Shown: positions 21,440 to 31,935 of the stretch, one piece after another
How positions within the stretch are numbered: position 1 is the first letter of the stretch
Layout: each line of letters opens with the position of its first letter
From: Athripsodes cinereus
Lineage: Eukaryota; Arthropoda; Insecta; Trichoptera; Leptoceridae
Assembly (NCBI GenBank): GCA_947579605.1
Contig: OX388329.1
Span: 29,986,693-30,050,692 of the forward strand
Length of the DNA: 64,000 nucleotides
Direction of reading: 5' to 3'
Notes under the pieces: generated by a model
Databases searched by the model: none
What the model was told of the DNA's origin: nothing
Seen by the model: the letters and a program-made list of their open reading frames with translations, nothing else
Made by a program: the position numbers and the translations under genes

Positions 21440-21805
21440 TATATTAAATACTTCATATTTTAAATTATTCTTGTAAAAGTTAATCATAGATGTACTTATA
21501 TAAATGTTATATGTGTTAGCATCTACATACAAGTTTATCACATAATTAGTTCATAAATAACATTATAGTATAAATTGTCCACAAGGGAGCTTATGTAGTA
21601 CCTTTTAGCTTTTAACGATAAGTACATATATCTAATATATTAACTATTTCTGTGAACTTTCCTACAAGGATATTACACAAGGTCGAATGATGAATAGGTT
21701 AAAGATCGGGCAAATTTAATCAAATGCAATATGAATCAATTTCCTGAAATCGATCAATTTTAGTGTCCTTGCTGAGGTGTTTTAACATGTGAATAATAAG
21801 TAAAT
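21440..21805. other. AT-rich DNA, nothing recognised
   Basis: No gene or clear repeat seen. Confidence 0.5.
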
Positions 21806-21809
21806 ATTG

Positions 21810-22030
21810 CCCAGAAGACTCTTCTTCTTAAAGTGCCATGTCAGACCCTCCGACGTAGGATTCTCTGTCCTGTGCTAGCTTGAACAGCTCTTCCACCCTC
21901 TGGATTCCAGTCCACTGTCTGATGTTTCACAGTCAGGACATCTACCGCCTTCTCACACCGCGGTTACTCTCAATTTTTCCCTTCAAGATGAGTTGGAGCA
22001 AACCATATCTTTCATTCCGGAATAGTAGAT
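21810..22030 (-). pseudogene. LINE reverse transcriptase C-terminal remnant, minus strand
   Basis: The minus strand encodes, with frame breaks, segments like LLQLILKGKIESNRGVRRR and WTGIQRVEELFKLAQDRES, then YVGGSDMAL. This resembles the region after the RT domain of many insect non-LTR elements (GK+xGxRRxGRRR...W.....L...A.DRE). It contains stops and no RT catalytic motif. The family is not determined. Confidence 0.5.
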
Positions 22031-22034
22031 TTAT

Positions 22035-22670
22035 AGATTAGTAAATAGATAAAACCAAGATGATTGGTAGGTATATAAAAAAAATGTGTGTTAAATCAAT
22101 AACAAAATATCATGTACAGCGTCCACGAGGTGCTATGGCACAAATTAATCACTTTTCCTTGAGGCAATGTCTTCAAACAAATGGGTATTTTTTTGTGTGA
22201 TGTTAGCGAGGTAATGAATTAGTTCAACATGCATATATTGTATATGTAACATTTTGTGAGAGTCGCATTTGTTTATCAACTACTATAGATAGCAAAACAA
22301 AAGTAGTTAAAGTAGATAAGTGTACTCTATCTATCTTCTAACTAATGATTATTTCCACAGTAGGCAATAGATAACTTTTGTAATTGTTCACCTCTGGGGT
22401 TAAACATTCTTACATAATTAATGAGAGAGGGTTCGGTAACGTGTGTGATAAATCTAGCAACCATGTTGCGTGACGTCATTCCGATAAAACTGAAGGAGTG
22501 TAACGAAAACTGAGAACGAATCACTTATTGGAATTCACAAATAATAATTCAAATCATTTTACCTGTACCAACTATCAATTTTGAAGAAGTTAAGAATATT
22601 ATTCAACAGACAACACATTGTGCAAATTTCTTTGAGATGAGATGTCTCTTGAGTAATTTCCTAAATATCC
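22035..22670. other. AT-rich DNA, nothing recognised
   Basis: No gene or clear repeat seen. Confidence 0.5.
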
Positions 22671-22676
22671 TCACTC

Positions 22677-22798
22677 ACACTGAGAAAAATACTCACAACG
22701 AATCATTGGTACGGTACTATCAGATTAGGACCAGAGATAGCACAAAAGTACGTGCCAATGATTCGTTGTGAAATTTCGTTGCTATTTTTCTCAGTGTA
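22677..22798. mobile_element. Short MITE with 15-bp terminal inverted repeats
   Basis: ACACTGAGAAAAATA at the left end is matched by TATTTTTCTCAGTGT at the right. A second inner pair, CACAACGAATCATTGG and CCAATGATTCGTTGTG, is also inverted. The unit is about 122 bp and non-coding. No clear target duplication. Confidence 0.65.
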
Positions 22799-22889
22799 TT
22801 CAATCAATAGGTTGATCGGTGAATAGAATTAACTAGAGTGATTAATTTAGAGTGGTTCAAAATCAAAACTATCATTTATCCCACAATAT

Positions 22890-22990
22890 TTTACAATATT
22901 AAACGATTTTACAATATTTTTTTAACAATTTTGCAATATTTTTTTACAATTTTGCAATATTTTTTTACAATTTTGCAATATTTTTTCATA
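22890..22990 (+). repeat. 21-bp tandem repeat
   Basis: Units of CAATTTTGCAATATTTTTTT plus A begin at 22926, 22947 and 22968, with degenerate TTTTACAATATTTT units before them. It is an AT-rich minisatellite; the open frame across it is an artefact. Confidence 0.7.
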
Positions 22991-23299
22991 TTTATCTGGA
23001 CAACGATCGCAAAATGCATTAAGGGGTTATAACATCTTGTCATCAATGTCGTCATAAGCCTCGTCTTGAAAACCATTGATTCGAATTTTATAAATGAACA
23101 GTACCTAATAATTAGTCAAAAGTTTTTTGATCAATTAAATCGAAAATTTTATTAAAAAGTCATTGGTTTCAAATTTATGGTATATTAACATCAAAAACAA
23201 ATTATTTTTATTCATTCCACAACAGCATTTTTAACCAGTGGGGCTGATAGAAGTTATTACCCTTTTCTATATTTTCTAGTGTAACTTTGTGGAAATGCA

Positions 23300-23416
23300 T
23301 TATAAAAGATAATATTTAAATTAAATCAAACACTGTTTCATTCTACTATGAATATTTCATCTCATAGTGGAATGAAACAGTGTTTTTAATTCAATTTTAA
23401 AGATTATCTTTTAAAA
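23300..23416. repeat. Long imperfect palindrome with a 24-bp hairpin core
   Basis: AAACACTGTTTCATTCTACT (continuing ATGA, 23328-23351) pairs with its inverse at 23362-23385 with one mismatch around a 10-nt loop. Outer sequences (AAAGATAATATTTAAA-like and its inverse) extend the pairing imperfectly to about 23300 and 23416. A foldback MITE is the likely source; a small-RNA hairpin is possible but unsupported. Confidence 0.6.
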
Positions 23417-23469
23417 GTTATTAGATTCAAGAAGGGTGGCATACTTCATCACTGAACTGAAATGCCACT

Positions 23470-23880
23470 GGCCACACACTTCTAGAATATTCCACAACCG
23501 TTCGCAGGCGCGATGCACCGTGACACAGCGGCGAGCCACGGTTGAAGCGCCGACAAATCAGTCGTCTTCCTTCACCTGCAGTGTGCACATCAGCGCGATC
23601 TATTAATCTTAGTATAATCGTCTGTACATATTATCTATTGTACCTATATATCGTTCGTCATTTATCATTGTAAATATATTTTTAGTAAGTACCTTTATCA
23701 AACTCTCTTTACTTCTTCACCCACTCAGCACCTGATTTAAATCATTCTAACCTTCTGATATTACTTTCTCTGGAGTCAGATCTCATTTAGCTCAGCCAAC
23801 ATAAGGCTCTGGTGGCTACACCACATACTCACCTAAACAGGAGGTATCTCTCTATCCTCCCACATTATCCTTCTCTCCAA
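23470..23880 (+). mobile_element. Possible solo LTR or LTR fragment
   Basis: A compositionally distinct block contains GTGACACAGCGGCGAGCCAC, a TCAGCGCGATC segment, a TAAATATA-rich middle, and CTCTGGTGGCTACACCACAT. The last resembles the LTR-end/primer-site region (TGGTGGCTAC) of insect LTR elements. No second copy or coding region is present, and the ends are undefined. Confidence 0.3.
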
Positions 23881-24224
23881 ATAGGTGACATCACCTCTAG
23901 CCAAAGGTGTATAGCGAGCGTAAGTAAATATCTATGTTGGTATATTCTCTTTATTCTGTGGTAGACAAAAAACACTCGATAGTATGCAGGTAATTAATAA
24001 CACGCACTTACCCTATCATTCACATACCTATTCTAAATGTATTTAATATCCATGCGAGTGGAAATCCCTTAACCCTTTTGTCTTTAAAACATCCTTTAAC
24101 TTAACAGAAAGAAATAACGTAAATTTATACTATCTAGAACTAAACTTAAATATATAACTATTGTTAATTACACGCGATAGGTTTCCTAGAATTTATATTC
24201 GACACAACTACTATCTAAACTATA

Positions 24225-24370
24225 TTTATTTATTTATTTTATTTTTATTCTTTACTGTATATTGACATCAATCATTACAAAGTGTCATTGGATTATCAGT
24301 TACACAATTTAATGCACAGAGGGCTAGTTTATTGCTAGATCTCGATATCCTTCAACTAACCCATTTAACT
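24225..24370 (-). mobile_element. LINE 3' tail, minus strand
   Basis: It carries TATTCTTTACTGTATATTGA, a variable middle, then GCACAGAGGGCTAGTTTATT and a degenerate GATCTCGATATCCTTCAACT: the same block order as the tails at 48225 and 55285. The TTTATT repeats at its left end are the poly(TAAA) tail on the minus strand. Confidence 0.6.
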
Positions 24371-24660
24371 TAAAAAATAGCGAATTAACCATAACTATAA
24401 CATATACCCTCAGGTCGTATCCCGAGTAGGGTAAGCAGAGGAAATGGGAGGACATCTAGATCTATCCTTCTACATTCACACAATTTCTCATACACACACG
24501 TCAATATCTCTTACGCAAATCACGTCCACTCTTGAGAAAATGATCCTCGCGATCAAACTACGTGGTTCTTGGACGCCTGCGCGTGTTCACACACCTTCTT
24601 TCAAATAAGTATATCCTCTTTATCATCCCTTCATCATACATTCTTTCCACATGTTCAAAC

Positions 24661-25448
24661 CATTGTGACTTATTAATTGTTGAAGGGTGTTTGTGTTCAC
24701 ACTGTGAAAATTCATATTCAATAATTTATAAATAATTAAAACACTCTTATATTTTCACTATATTTATTTAAACTCTAACGTTTTAGCCCACTTCAATGGG
24801 CATTCTCAAGAGTACTGAAACAGTATAATGTCCCCTACAAAAATTGAAGGTAGTCACAAAGGGGGGAGAGGGGTGGGTACAGGGATTGAAGTAGAAGAGT
24901 GGGGAGTAGTATTGGTAGGTACAACATTAGGTGAGACGGGGTAAACTAGTAATGGGGACTTAACGGGAATTTGGATATTAACAATATTATCCTTATGCTT
25001 AAATATTTCTAAAGCTTCCATTGCGTTCAGACGTCGATCACCACATTCGGAATGTAAAACCACTGTACTGTCTTTATCAAATGAATGATCATGTTCAACA
25101 CAATGATCCGCCATTTCCGAAAAATTAGATAGGCCCCTGAACGCCCTGAAATGTTCTTTAAACCTAGACTTTATCGATCTACCAGTCTCACCTATATACA
25201 CACTACTACAATCTTTGCATTTAATTTCATAAACTCCACTACCATCCATTCTATCAATCTCCCCCCTCTGTGACCACCCCTCTCCCCCCTCTGTGACCAC
25301 CTTCAATTTTTGTAAAGGACATTATGCTGTTTCAGTACTCTTGAGAATGCCCATTGAATTGGGCGAAAACGTTAGAGTTTAAATAAATATATTGAAAATA
25401 TAACAGTGTTTTAATTATTTATAAATTATTAAAACATTGTGACTTATT
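24661..25448 (-). mobile_element. Penelope-like element, 5'-truncated, with 14-bp target duplication
   Basis: CATTGTGACTTATT occurs at 24661-24674 and 25435-25448, flanking a 760-bp insert. The insert has long inverted terminal sequences (about 24720-24876 and 25264-25427) and a central minus-strand frame for a GIY-YIG endonuclease. Inverted pseudo-LTRs, truncation and a GIY-YIG domain are the signature of Penelope-like elements. The reverse transcriptase is missing. Each arm has a hammerhead-like stem followed by GAAAA or TAAAA. Confidence 0.8.
24854..25306 (-). pseudogene. GIY-YIG endonuclease domain of a Penelope-like element
   Basis: A 150-codon frame. Residues 24-26 (GVY) and 37-39 (YIG) form the GIY-YIG pair, with R43 and R48 in GETGRSIKSRFKEH, a histidine-rich MADHCVEHDHSFD (65-77), and E97 in LNAMEALEIF as the candidate metal-binding glutamate. 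In intact elements this domain follows the reverse transcriptase and cuts target DNA. Here the frame starts inside the inverted repeat (the first ~17 codons are not genuine protein), so only the endonuclease end survives. The domain itself looks intact. Confidence 0.8.
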
Positions 25449-25564
25449 TATACACCTTCTGTCCTTAATTCCTCACTCTATCACGCAACATTTTACCAAC
25501 CATTATTCTTCTCAGTGATCGCATCTCCACTGCATTTATTTTATTTTCATCCATCTTCAACCTT

Positions 25565-26050
25565 ATTTCAACAATAAATAGCTCAATACAAAACTGTATG
25601 TATGTATTTTGTTTTAATTGTATTTCAATTTTATTTTGATTGACTGAATTCCTAGTCTATTGACGTTTCTGTTATACCTACATTTTCTCAATGAAAACTT
25701 CATCCCTGATGTCCCTAGTATCACAAAATAATACTTAATGATTTCCATATAAGAGAAAGATTTTCCCTGATACGGGCAATAGGTATACCCACATCTATAG
25801 TATATTATAATTACCTCTAGAGGTATATCTAGCCAATATTAATAATACTTCTAATTTGATGAAATAATTTTATTAGTAAAGCACTCAGTAGGTACATGAT
25901 ACCTACAATGACAATAGCGGTAGGAACATAAGCACACACCCTCTAAAGCAAATATTAATAGAAATAATCAGTAGATATAATATGTCGTAATACTCACTAA
26001 GGAGGAATAAATGTTGTTCCTACCATAGACGAGATATTTGTTATAATAAT
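25565..26050. other. AT-rich DNA, nothing recognised
   Basis: No gene or clear repeat seen. Confidence 0.5.
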
Positions 26051-26051
26051 T

Positions 26052-26226
26052 TTCGTCGATAGCCTGGGGGTAGAGTCACGGCGTCGTGAACGGGGGGTCC
26101 GTGGTTTGATACCAAATGCCGGCAAACTTCTCTTTCACGACACAAGCATTGAGCTTTCTGTGAAAGGTGTATAAGGTTATACTTGGGTTTAAACAACAAA
26201 AACCCAGATATATATTTTCTTTTAAA
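26052..26226 (+). mobile_element. tRNA-derived SINE, family A, plus strand
   Basis: TTCGTCGATAGCCTGGGGGT (A box), GAGTCACGGCGTCGTGAAC, then GTGGTTTGATACC (B box), CACGACACAAGC, GTGTATAAGGTTATACTTGG and AACCCAGATATATA follow in order. The B box differs from consensus by one base. Confidence 0.75.
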
Positions 26227-26229
26227 TAA

Positions 26230-26985
26230 TTAAAACATATTGTATAACTTGTAAGAGACTCACGCCATGGATATATTAATAAATAAAATAACAAATAGTA
26301 TATCAAATATCTGTAATCATTAATGTATGTTTATATCATTTACATTTACTTTTTTATCCCCCTGGTAGCAGAACAAACATAATACCAAACTCTTCTGTCG
26401 GAAAGGCTATAAAATTGTTTAATGATTTGAATGTTCATGTCGATATTTTCAACATAACATGCAATGACTTTATAGCCAGGATAGAGATTCTCCTTTGATT
26501 TTGTTTCATTTTGATAATATCTTTTTTTGACTTGGCATTTTTTTTTTCTTTTGTTTTTTTTTCATTTTTTCCTGCTGAGACCGCCTTGGCCAAAAGCTGT
26601 TATGGTCTCAGTGCAGGGTGATATTATTAGAATAATATTACTCTAGTGTCATGTTATCATTTAGACTCACCCAATTTATAAATATACATAGAAATGTACC
26701 TGGGAGTAGATATTATACCTGTTGTAAATTGAGTAATGCTATCAAAAGGCAGCATATCGATCTCATGTCAACTTGATATGAGACAAGACATAACAAGTAT
26801 TTAGGACCTACATCACATAAATTGAAAGCCATTTCATTATTGGTACATAAATACCTAGCTGGGTACTTAATTTAAATATCTTGCCGAGTCATTACAAAAG
26901 AATTAGTCCCCTGCATAGACTTTCATATATAAATTTTCTCTTAATAATATACAAAGTAAATACGTAACTGTAAGTTAATTTTAGT
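26230..26985. other. AT-rich DNA, nothing firmly recognised
   Basis: A poly-T-rich block at 26520-26570 is followed by a patch CTGAGACCGCCTTGGCC of unknown origin. No gene is supported. Confidence 0.4.
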
Positions 26986-26989
26986 TTCT

Positions 26990-27185
26990 TTTTTGTAAAA
27001 CTACGGAGCCGGTGGACATTAACGGTTGTATTTAATTTTGGGGAGGGTTTTGTCGAGGGTAGCCCTTCAGGCGAACTTTGAGCCTTTCCTTAGGAAGAAC
27101 TTGCATGAAAATTATGGATGACATAGGAACTGACATTCCTGCAACATCAATGTATGAGGAAGGGTGCAACCCTTAATGTGTATGG
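26990..27185 (-). mobile_element. Possible LINE 3'-region fragment
   Basis: On the minus strand it contains CATTAAGGGTTGCACCCTTC with CTCATACATTGATG, and a similar block recurs next to the RT fragment at 46150. This suggests a shared LINE 3' region. Weak evidence from one shared motif. Confidence 0.25.
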
Positions 27186-27600
27186 AGTACGTTACATTTG
27201 TGTGGATATGAGTCTAAGTTAATAAATGTAATAAATAAAATGTGAAAATAAAGTACATAGGTCTTAAAAAAACATCGTATGTACCATCGTATGTACATAT
27301 ACGTAATGTATCGTGCAAAGTCAATATAATCTACAATTAATCTATTATTATAATTATTATTTGGAAGATTTGTAAAGCGCCGTTTTGTGAAAAAAATCCA
27401 CCTCAAAGGCGCTCTTTGCTAACTAAGGTTGTGCTTGAATTAAATAATCTAGATAGTCTAGTTCAAGCCTTGACAGATTGAATGCATTAGTTGATATTTC
27501 TATTGTACGCTATCACAATGGAATATAATAATGAATCAAATTACATCAGACCATTTTTACTTGATATGTCATAATTTAGTATAATTATTAAGACCATACA
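27186..27600. other. AT-rich DNA, nothing recognised
   Basis: No gene or clear repeat seen. Confidence 0.4.
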
Positions 27601-27604
27601 TAAT

Positions 27605-28800
27605 ATACCATACTTTTTACGCGGCGGCAGAATTGCCATCCACACTTCTCAGCATTATACAACCAGATAAGTCTCCATATGATCAGTCATGATCACACAA
27701 AAACTTAACAGTCTAATGCCGGGAAAAATTCACCTATCCAGATATACAGGATATCAAAGGATTAGGCTCAAAACGCGGGATCAAAATACCAGCATTGTGC
27801 CTGAAATATCTGTGTTCAGAAACCTTTTTACAATATTACAAGTGTTTATTATAATAGATTTTTGAATTTTAATGTACAAATTAACCGGTAAATCTAATTT
27901 TTGTAAATTATTTATTAAAGATTTCGGAGTTACCCCTGTAGCTGACATGACTAAAGGTATTATATAAACGGACCTAGAATGCCAAATATTTTTTATTTCT
28001 CCTGCTAGTTCTGTATATTTACGTATTTTTTCTGCGACGGTTGTTTGTATATTATGTGTATTTGGGACAGCGATGTCGATTAGGTACGTTATTTTATTAC
28101 GTTTATCATGTAATACTAAATCGGGTCTATTATGATGTATTTGTCTATCTGTTATTATGGTTTTATCATAATAGAGCCTATAATTTTGATTTTCTAATAC
28201 CTGTTCCGGGTTGTATTTATAATAAGGTATTACATTATTTGAGTTTAAAAGATTATGTTTAATAGCTAAATTTTGATGTATAATTTTTGCTACATGATTA
28301 TGTCTATAAGTATACTCAGTTTGAGCGAGAGTGGAACAACCCGAAACTATGTGTTGAATTGTTTCCGGTTTGGCCAGACATTTCCTACACGAATCATCAA
28401 TTATATTTTGATTTTTTATAATATATTTTTGATAATTTTTTGTATTTATTACCTGATCTTGAATTGCTAGCATAAAACCCTCGGTTTCCCCATACAATTC
28501 CCCAATGGTCAACCACCTGTTTGACGCATATTTGTCAACATAAGATTGGTTGAGATCATTGAGGTGTCTAGCATGAAGTTCCTTCCTACCCCAAGATTCT
28601 AACAAAATATTTAAATGGTTTAATCGCGGACCTACTGTTTCGTCATTTAAATTTAAAGGTGTATGATTTTTATCGGCCTGTATTATAATTTTATGTAGTA
28701 TAGAATTATTTTGTTTGTTTTTATAAAATGTTTTAAGGGATTCTATTTGATTATTATGTAAAGAGGAAATGTTAACAATTCCTCTTCCTCCTATACTTTT
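27605..28800 (-). pseudogene. R4/Dong-like LINE: restriction-like endonuclease domain fragment
   Basis: On the minus strand an open frame runs from about 28800 (no start codon) to a stop at 27781-27783, about 340 codons. Numbered from 28605 downstream, the CCHC motif is C73, C76, H85, C90 (CRKCLAKPETIQHIVSGC). The endonuclease core is RPDLVLHD (160-167) with LIDIAVPN (175-182) and a following EKIRKY. This is the RPD...D-x-A pattern of R2/R4-type site-specific LINEs. The RT domain is lost by 5' truncation, with a 3' UTR of about 170 bp below 27781. Upstream, the frame keeps GGIVNISSLHNNQIESLKTF. The Dong/R4 label is inferred from domain type. Confidence 0.75.
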
Positions 28801-28968
28801 CTACTACTATTATGATGTACTTTTCTATTATCGCTGATATACTTTCCTACTCACATTACCAGGTCATTTTAACTCTATTAAATTAATGATTTTTAATATT
28901 TAAGTCCATTTCATAATAATAAAATAAGTATTTTATCGAGTAAATATATATTTTTAAAAAAAAAAAAA

Positions 28969-29132
28969 AGATATATCTGGGTTTTGTTATAATCCCAAAT
29001 ACAACCTTATACACCTTTCACACTAAGCTAAAAGCTTGTGCCGTGAAAGGGGAGTTTGCCGGCACCTGGGATCGAACCACGGACCCCTTGTTCCGGAGGC
29101 CGAGACTCTACCTCCAGGCTACTGACGAACTC
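28969..29132 (-). mobile_element. tRNA-derived SINE, family A, minus strand
   Basis: On the minus strand: GAGTTCGTCAGTAGCCTGGA (A box), GTCTCGGCCTCCGGAAC, GTGGTTCGATCCC (B box), GTGCCGGCAAACTCCCC, GTGTATAAGGTTGTATTTGG and AACCCAGATATATC, ending in a short tail. Close to the copy at 8508-8716. Confidence 0.8.
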
Positions 29133-29139
29133 AAGTATA

Positions 29140-30238
29140 AAAGAACTCAAATATAAATCTATTTTTAATTACGTTAATATTGGTAAATTGAATAAAATTT
29201 TGATTTTATGTATGTATTTTAATACACAACGCCATTAGTCGGCCGATGAAAAATAATAGCTGCTTTTAATTTATGAAACAAAATATTTCTTAAATTATAT
29301 CATAAATCCTTATATCTTATAAAAATGATTTTTGAATTTCCATACTAACGGAAGACCGGGCTATACTCTCCCATTTCAAGGAATTTGCGTTCCATTGACC
29401 TGACCATTACAAGATGAGGTATCTATGTGAAATAAAAACCCACTAAATGCCGTACTTTCTTTTTGAGGAGCGAGAAAAACAGCAAAAAAGAGTGTAAAAA
29501 AAAAGTGTGAATGAGATAAAAAATACGTTTTTTACCTCAGTTTGAAAGGGTAAGAAAATATTCTTTACCGCCAAAATTGTGTACTATATTATATTGCCAT
29601 ACTAAAATTAATTAAGAAAATATCGATAATTTATTTCGAGTAAATGTATCATTATAAATGTACGTTACATAAAATAGTTTAATTTGTGTTTTTTTAATAC
29701 TTTTCAACATGTTTTACGCGAATTAACCAATATTTAAATAATTTGAACGTGTTACATGAAGATTCAAGAAACGAAAAAACATTATTTTTTGTTAACGGCA
29801 ACATCGTTTTATAAATATTCTACGTCGGCCAATCACGTCGCTCGATAATTTGACATATTGGAAACGACGCCATTTATATTTTGACAAAATAAAGACGCGA
29901 TATTTATGTCTATTTTGTAAAGTCTGCGTTCTGTACAGAATTATTTGTTTAACTACTACATTTTATAAAATAATAAATTCATAGTATGATAATAAAATAT
30001 GGTACATTATATTATGTACAAATGTGAGTGGTACATTTCACACAATATTATGTACATAGTGAGTAAAGCAAAGTGAACACTATAACAAATATTTTTGGAC
30101 TAAATGAAAGGTAATAATAATGTTTATGTACACATTCATATAAAATCAATAGATAAAATGAACTAAGTAATATGATACGTTAGTTTCTACGAAGAAATGT
30201 TTGAGATAACCTCAAACATTAAAAACACAAGTAAATAT
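29140..30238. other. AT-rich DNA left of the LTR element
   Basis: No domain or paired repeat seen. The last bases, ATAT, may be the target duplication of the LTR element that starts at 30239. Confidence 0.45.
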
Positions 30239-30584
30239 TGTAGCGATATTTTTATATCACTATAGAAAAATGATTTTGTTCGTTGGCAAGACAGAAATTG
30301 ATAACGCGACGCCGCGCATGCGTGGTGGGAGGATTTCTCAATATTGGCGGTCGAAAGCAAAATGCTTCCTCTTTTGTATTCGACATTCCAAATTGGCAGA
30401 TCGCAAAATGCGATAGTGAATATTATAAGGTTTAAAAGAAACCTTCCCATTTTAAAATGGTTGATTAATGTATAAATTAGTTTAAGAAATGTGTTCTATT
30501 TGTCGATTGACAATTTAATCGTAATTAATTATTAAAATCAGTGTATTTCGGGCCGTCATCGAAAATATGGATGTACGGCTCTAA

Positions 30585-30722
30585 GTACTGGAATGAATTC
30601 AGGTTATGTCTCAGTACCGGAATGAATTTCTCAGTTATTCAGGATACGCCTCAGTACTAGAATGAATTCAGGTTATGTCGTAGTACCAGAATGAATTTCT
30701 CAATTATTCAGGATATATCTTG
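30585..30722 (+). repeat. 69-bp tandem repeat within the LTR
   Basis: Two units share GTACnnGAATGAATTCAGGT, TATGTC, and GAATGAATTTCTCA with TTATTCAGGATA. A third partial unit follows. The same array is present in the 3' LTR at 35972-36109. Repeated blocks in LTRs often hold enhancer sites; that role is inferred here. Confidence 0.7.
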
Positions 30723-31488
30723 TGACCAAAATAAATTCTTCAGTTAACAAGAGAATAAATCTTTTTCAATTATCAAGATGCTGACTTCCTCTTATACCAG
30801 AATAAACCTTATGTACCTATCAGGAAGGAACCTTCAATTTCGGGAAACGGGAAGTGAAGTGGAACTCGAAGGAAGATAACTTGATCAGGTTGTTCTCATT
30901 CATTCATAATTATATATAAATATTTTGTTCTAATGTTAATGTGAATTGTATAATCAAACAGAGTTTGATAACTTTATGATATATGTAGGTCGTTTCTGAA
31001 AAGAAAGGGTAGGAGTTAAGGATGATGTGCCACAATCATTATTTAATTTTAAACTTTTAATCTAAGGGTTAGTTAGATTGCCACATAGCAAATGATTAAC
31101 AAGGTTTTAATCTTTTACTATTTTACTGTCGAGAAAGTTTATATAAAATGTATGTAAATTCATTGACCATACCAAAGGTGTCACCGAATACTGGAGGTTT
31201 GGAATAAATTGAAAAGAAAATAATGAAATAGCAATTTTATTTTGTTTCTGAATCTTTCCTTCTTATTGGGGATTGTTGGAAGGCACCGTTGATTTAATGG
31301 CAATATGCATTGTTGAATTTATAGAGAGAAAAGTCTTGAAGTCTTTGTGATAAAATCTGGGTTAACCCATTCGACCCTGAGCATTTATCGTATAGTCAAT
31401 TGTACTTTCCAATACTCTTTGTTTTATTTTTGAAATCTCTACCGACTGAGCTAAAAATTATTTTTTTGAGATTGTGATAATTGATTAT

Positions 31489-31520
31489 TTTACCTTGTAC
31501 CATGAGGGGTACAAGGTAAA
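31489..31520 (+). promoter_or_regulatory. Hairpin near the LTR 3' end
   Basis: TTTACCTTGTACC pairs perfectly with GGTACAAGGTAAA around a 6-nt loop. The twin lies at 36876-36907 in the 3' LTR. The position, about 50 nt before the LTR end, would place it in R or U5 of a transcript. A structural role in RNA 3' processing or packaging is possible but not shown. Confidence 0.5.
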
Positions 31521-31570
31521 AGAGCGCATGAGAGCGCAAGAATAAAAAGTATATGCAAAAGTCCGTCGCA

Positions 31571-31935
31571 TATTCATGGCGCCCAAAGTGTCAGCCGACC
31601 TTTATAGAATTTAAAGACGAATTAAATTTTGGTGGCAGAAGGGTCACATATTCATGTCACCCAAAGTGTCAGCCAACCTTTGTAGAATTTAGGTTGAATT
31701 GAATTTTGGTGGCAGAGGGGTCACATATTCATGTCACCCAAAGTGTCAGCCAACCTTTATGTGATTTAAGTTGAATTGAATTTTGGTGGCAGAGGGGTCA
31801 CATATTCATGTTGCCCAAAGTGTCAGCCAACCTTTATATAATTTAAGTTGAATTGAATTTTGGTGGCAGAGGGGTCACATATTCATGTCACCCAAAATGT
31901 CAGCCAACCTTTGTAGAATGTAAAGACGCGCTGAA
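31571..31935 (+). repeat. 77-bp tandem array that includes the primer-binding site
   Basis: Units start at 31571, 31649, 31726, 31803 and 31880 (the last partial), with spacing 78, 77, 77, 77. Each begins TATTCATG and has CCCAAAGTGTCAGCC near its start (CCCAAAATGTCAGCC in the last) and TTTTGGTGGCAGA near its end. Only unit 1 has the full TGGCGCCCAAAGTG primer-site match (31577-31590); later units read TGTCACCC or TGTTGCCC. A stray TTTTGGTGGCAGAAGGGT recurs at 32100. Confidence 0.85.
31577..31590 (+). other. Primer-binding site, tRNA-Lys type
   Basis: TGGCGCCCAAAGTG differs by one base from the complement of the insect tRNA-Lys 3' end used by many LTR elements (compare TGGCGCCCAACGTGG at 5428). 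It lies 6 nt after the LTR end. Confidence 0.65.

Larger units (their letters stand above)
24412..25564 (-). pseudogene. RTE-like LINE C-terminus, minus strand, split by a Penelope insertion
   Basis: Two parts, 24412-24660 and 25449-25564, are collinear with the C-terminal half of the LINE frame at 44601-45536 read on the minus strand. The right part covers the INAVEMRSL / RRM region and the left part runs to the TATACCCTC 3' end. They are separated exactly by the element at 24675-25434, whose target duplication copies 14 bp of this LINE. Many substitutions; not functional. Confidence 0.7.
30239..31570 (+). repeat. 5' LTR (1332 bp)
   Basis: It begins TGTAGCGATATTTTTATATC and ends AAAAGTCCGTCGCA. 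It contains two 69-bp tandem units (30585-30653 and 30654-30722), each with GTACTGGAATGAATTCAGG-type words, and a 13-bp hairpin near its 3' end (31489-31520). The minus-strand frames inside both LTRs are shadows. Confidence 0.85.

Noticed and set aside
30187..30450. 87-codon minus-strand frame, repeated at 35595-35837
   Set aside because: Both lie in the 1332-bp LTRs and extend differently outside them; there is no domain. They are repeat shadows.
31571..31935. CRISPR-like array
   Set aside because: Units are contiguous 77-bp repeats without unique spacers, next to an LTR in eukaryotic DNA; it is a minisatellite containing the primer site.
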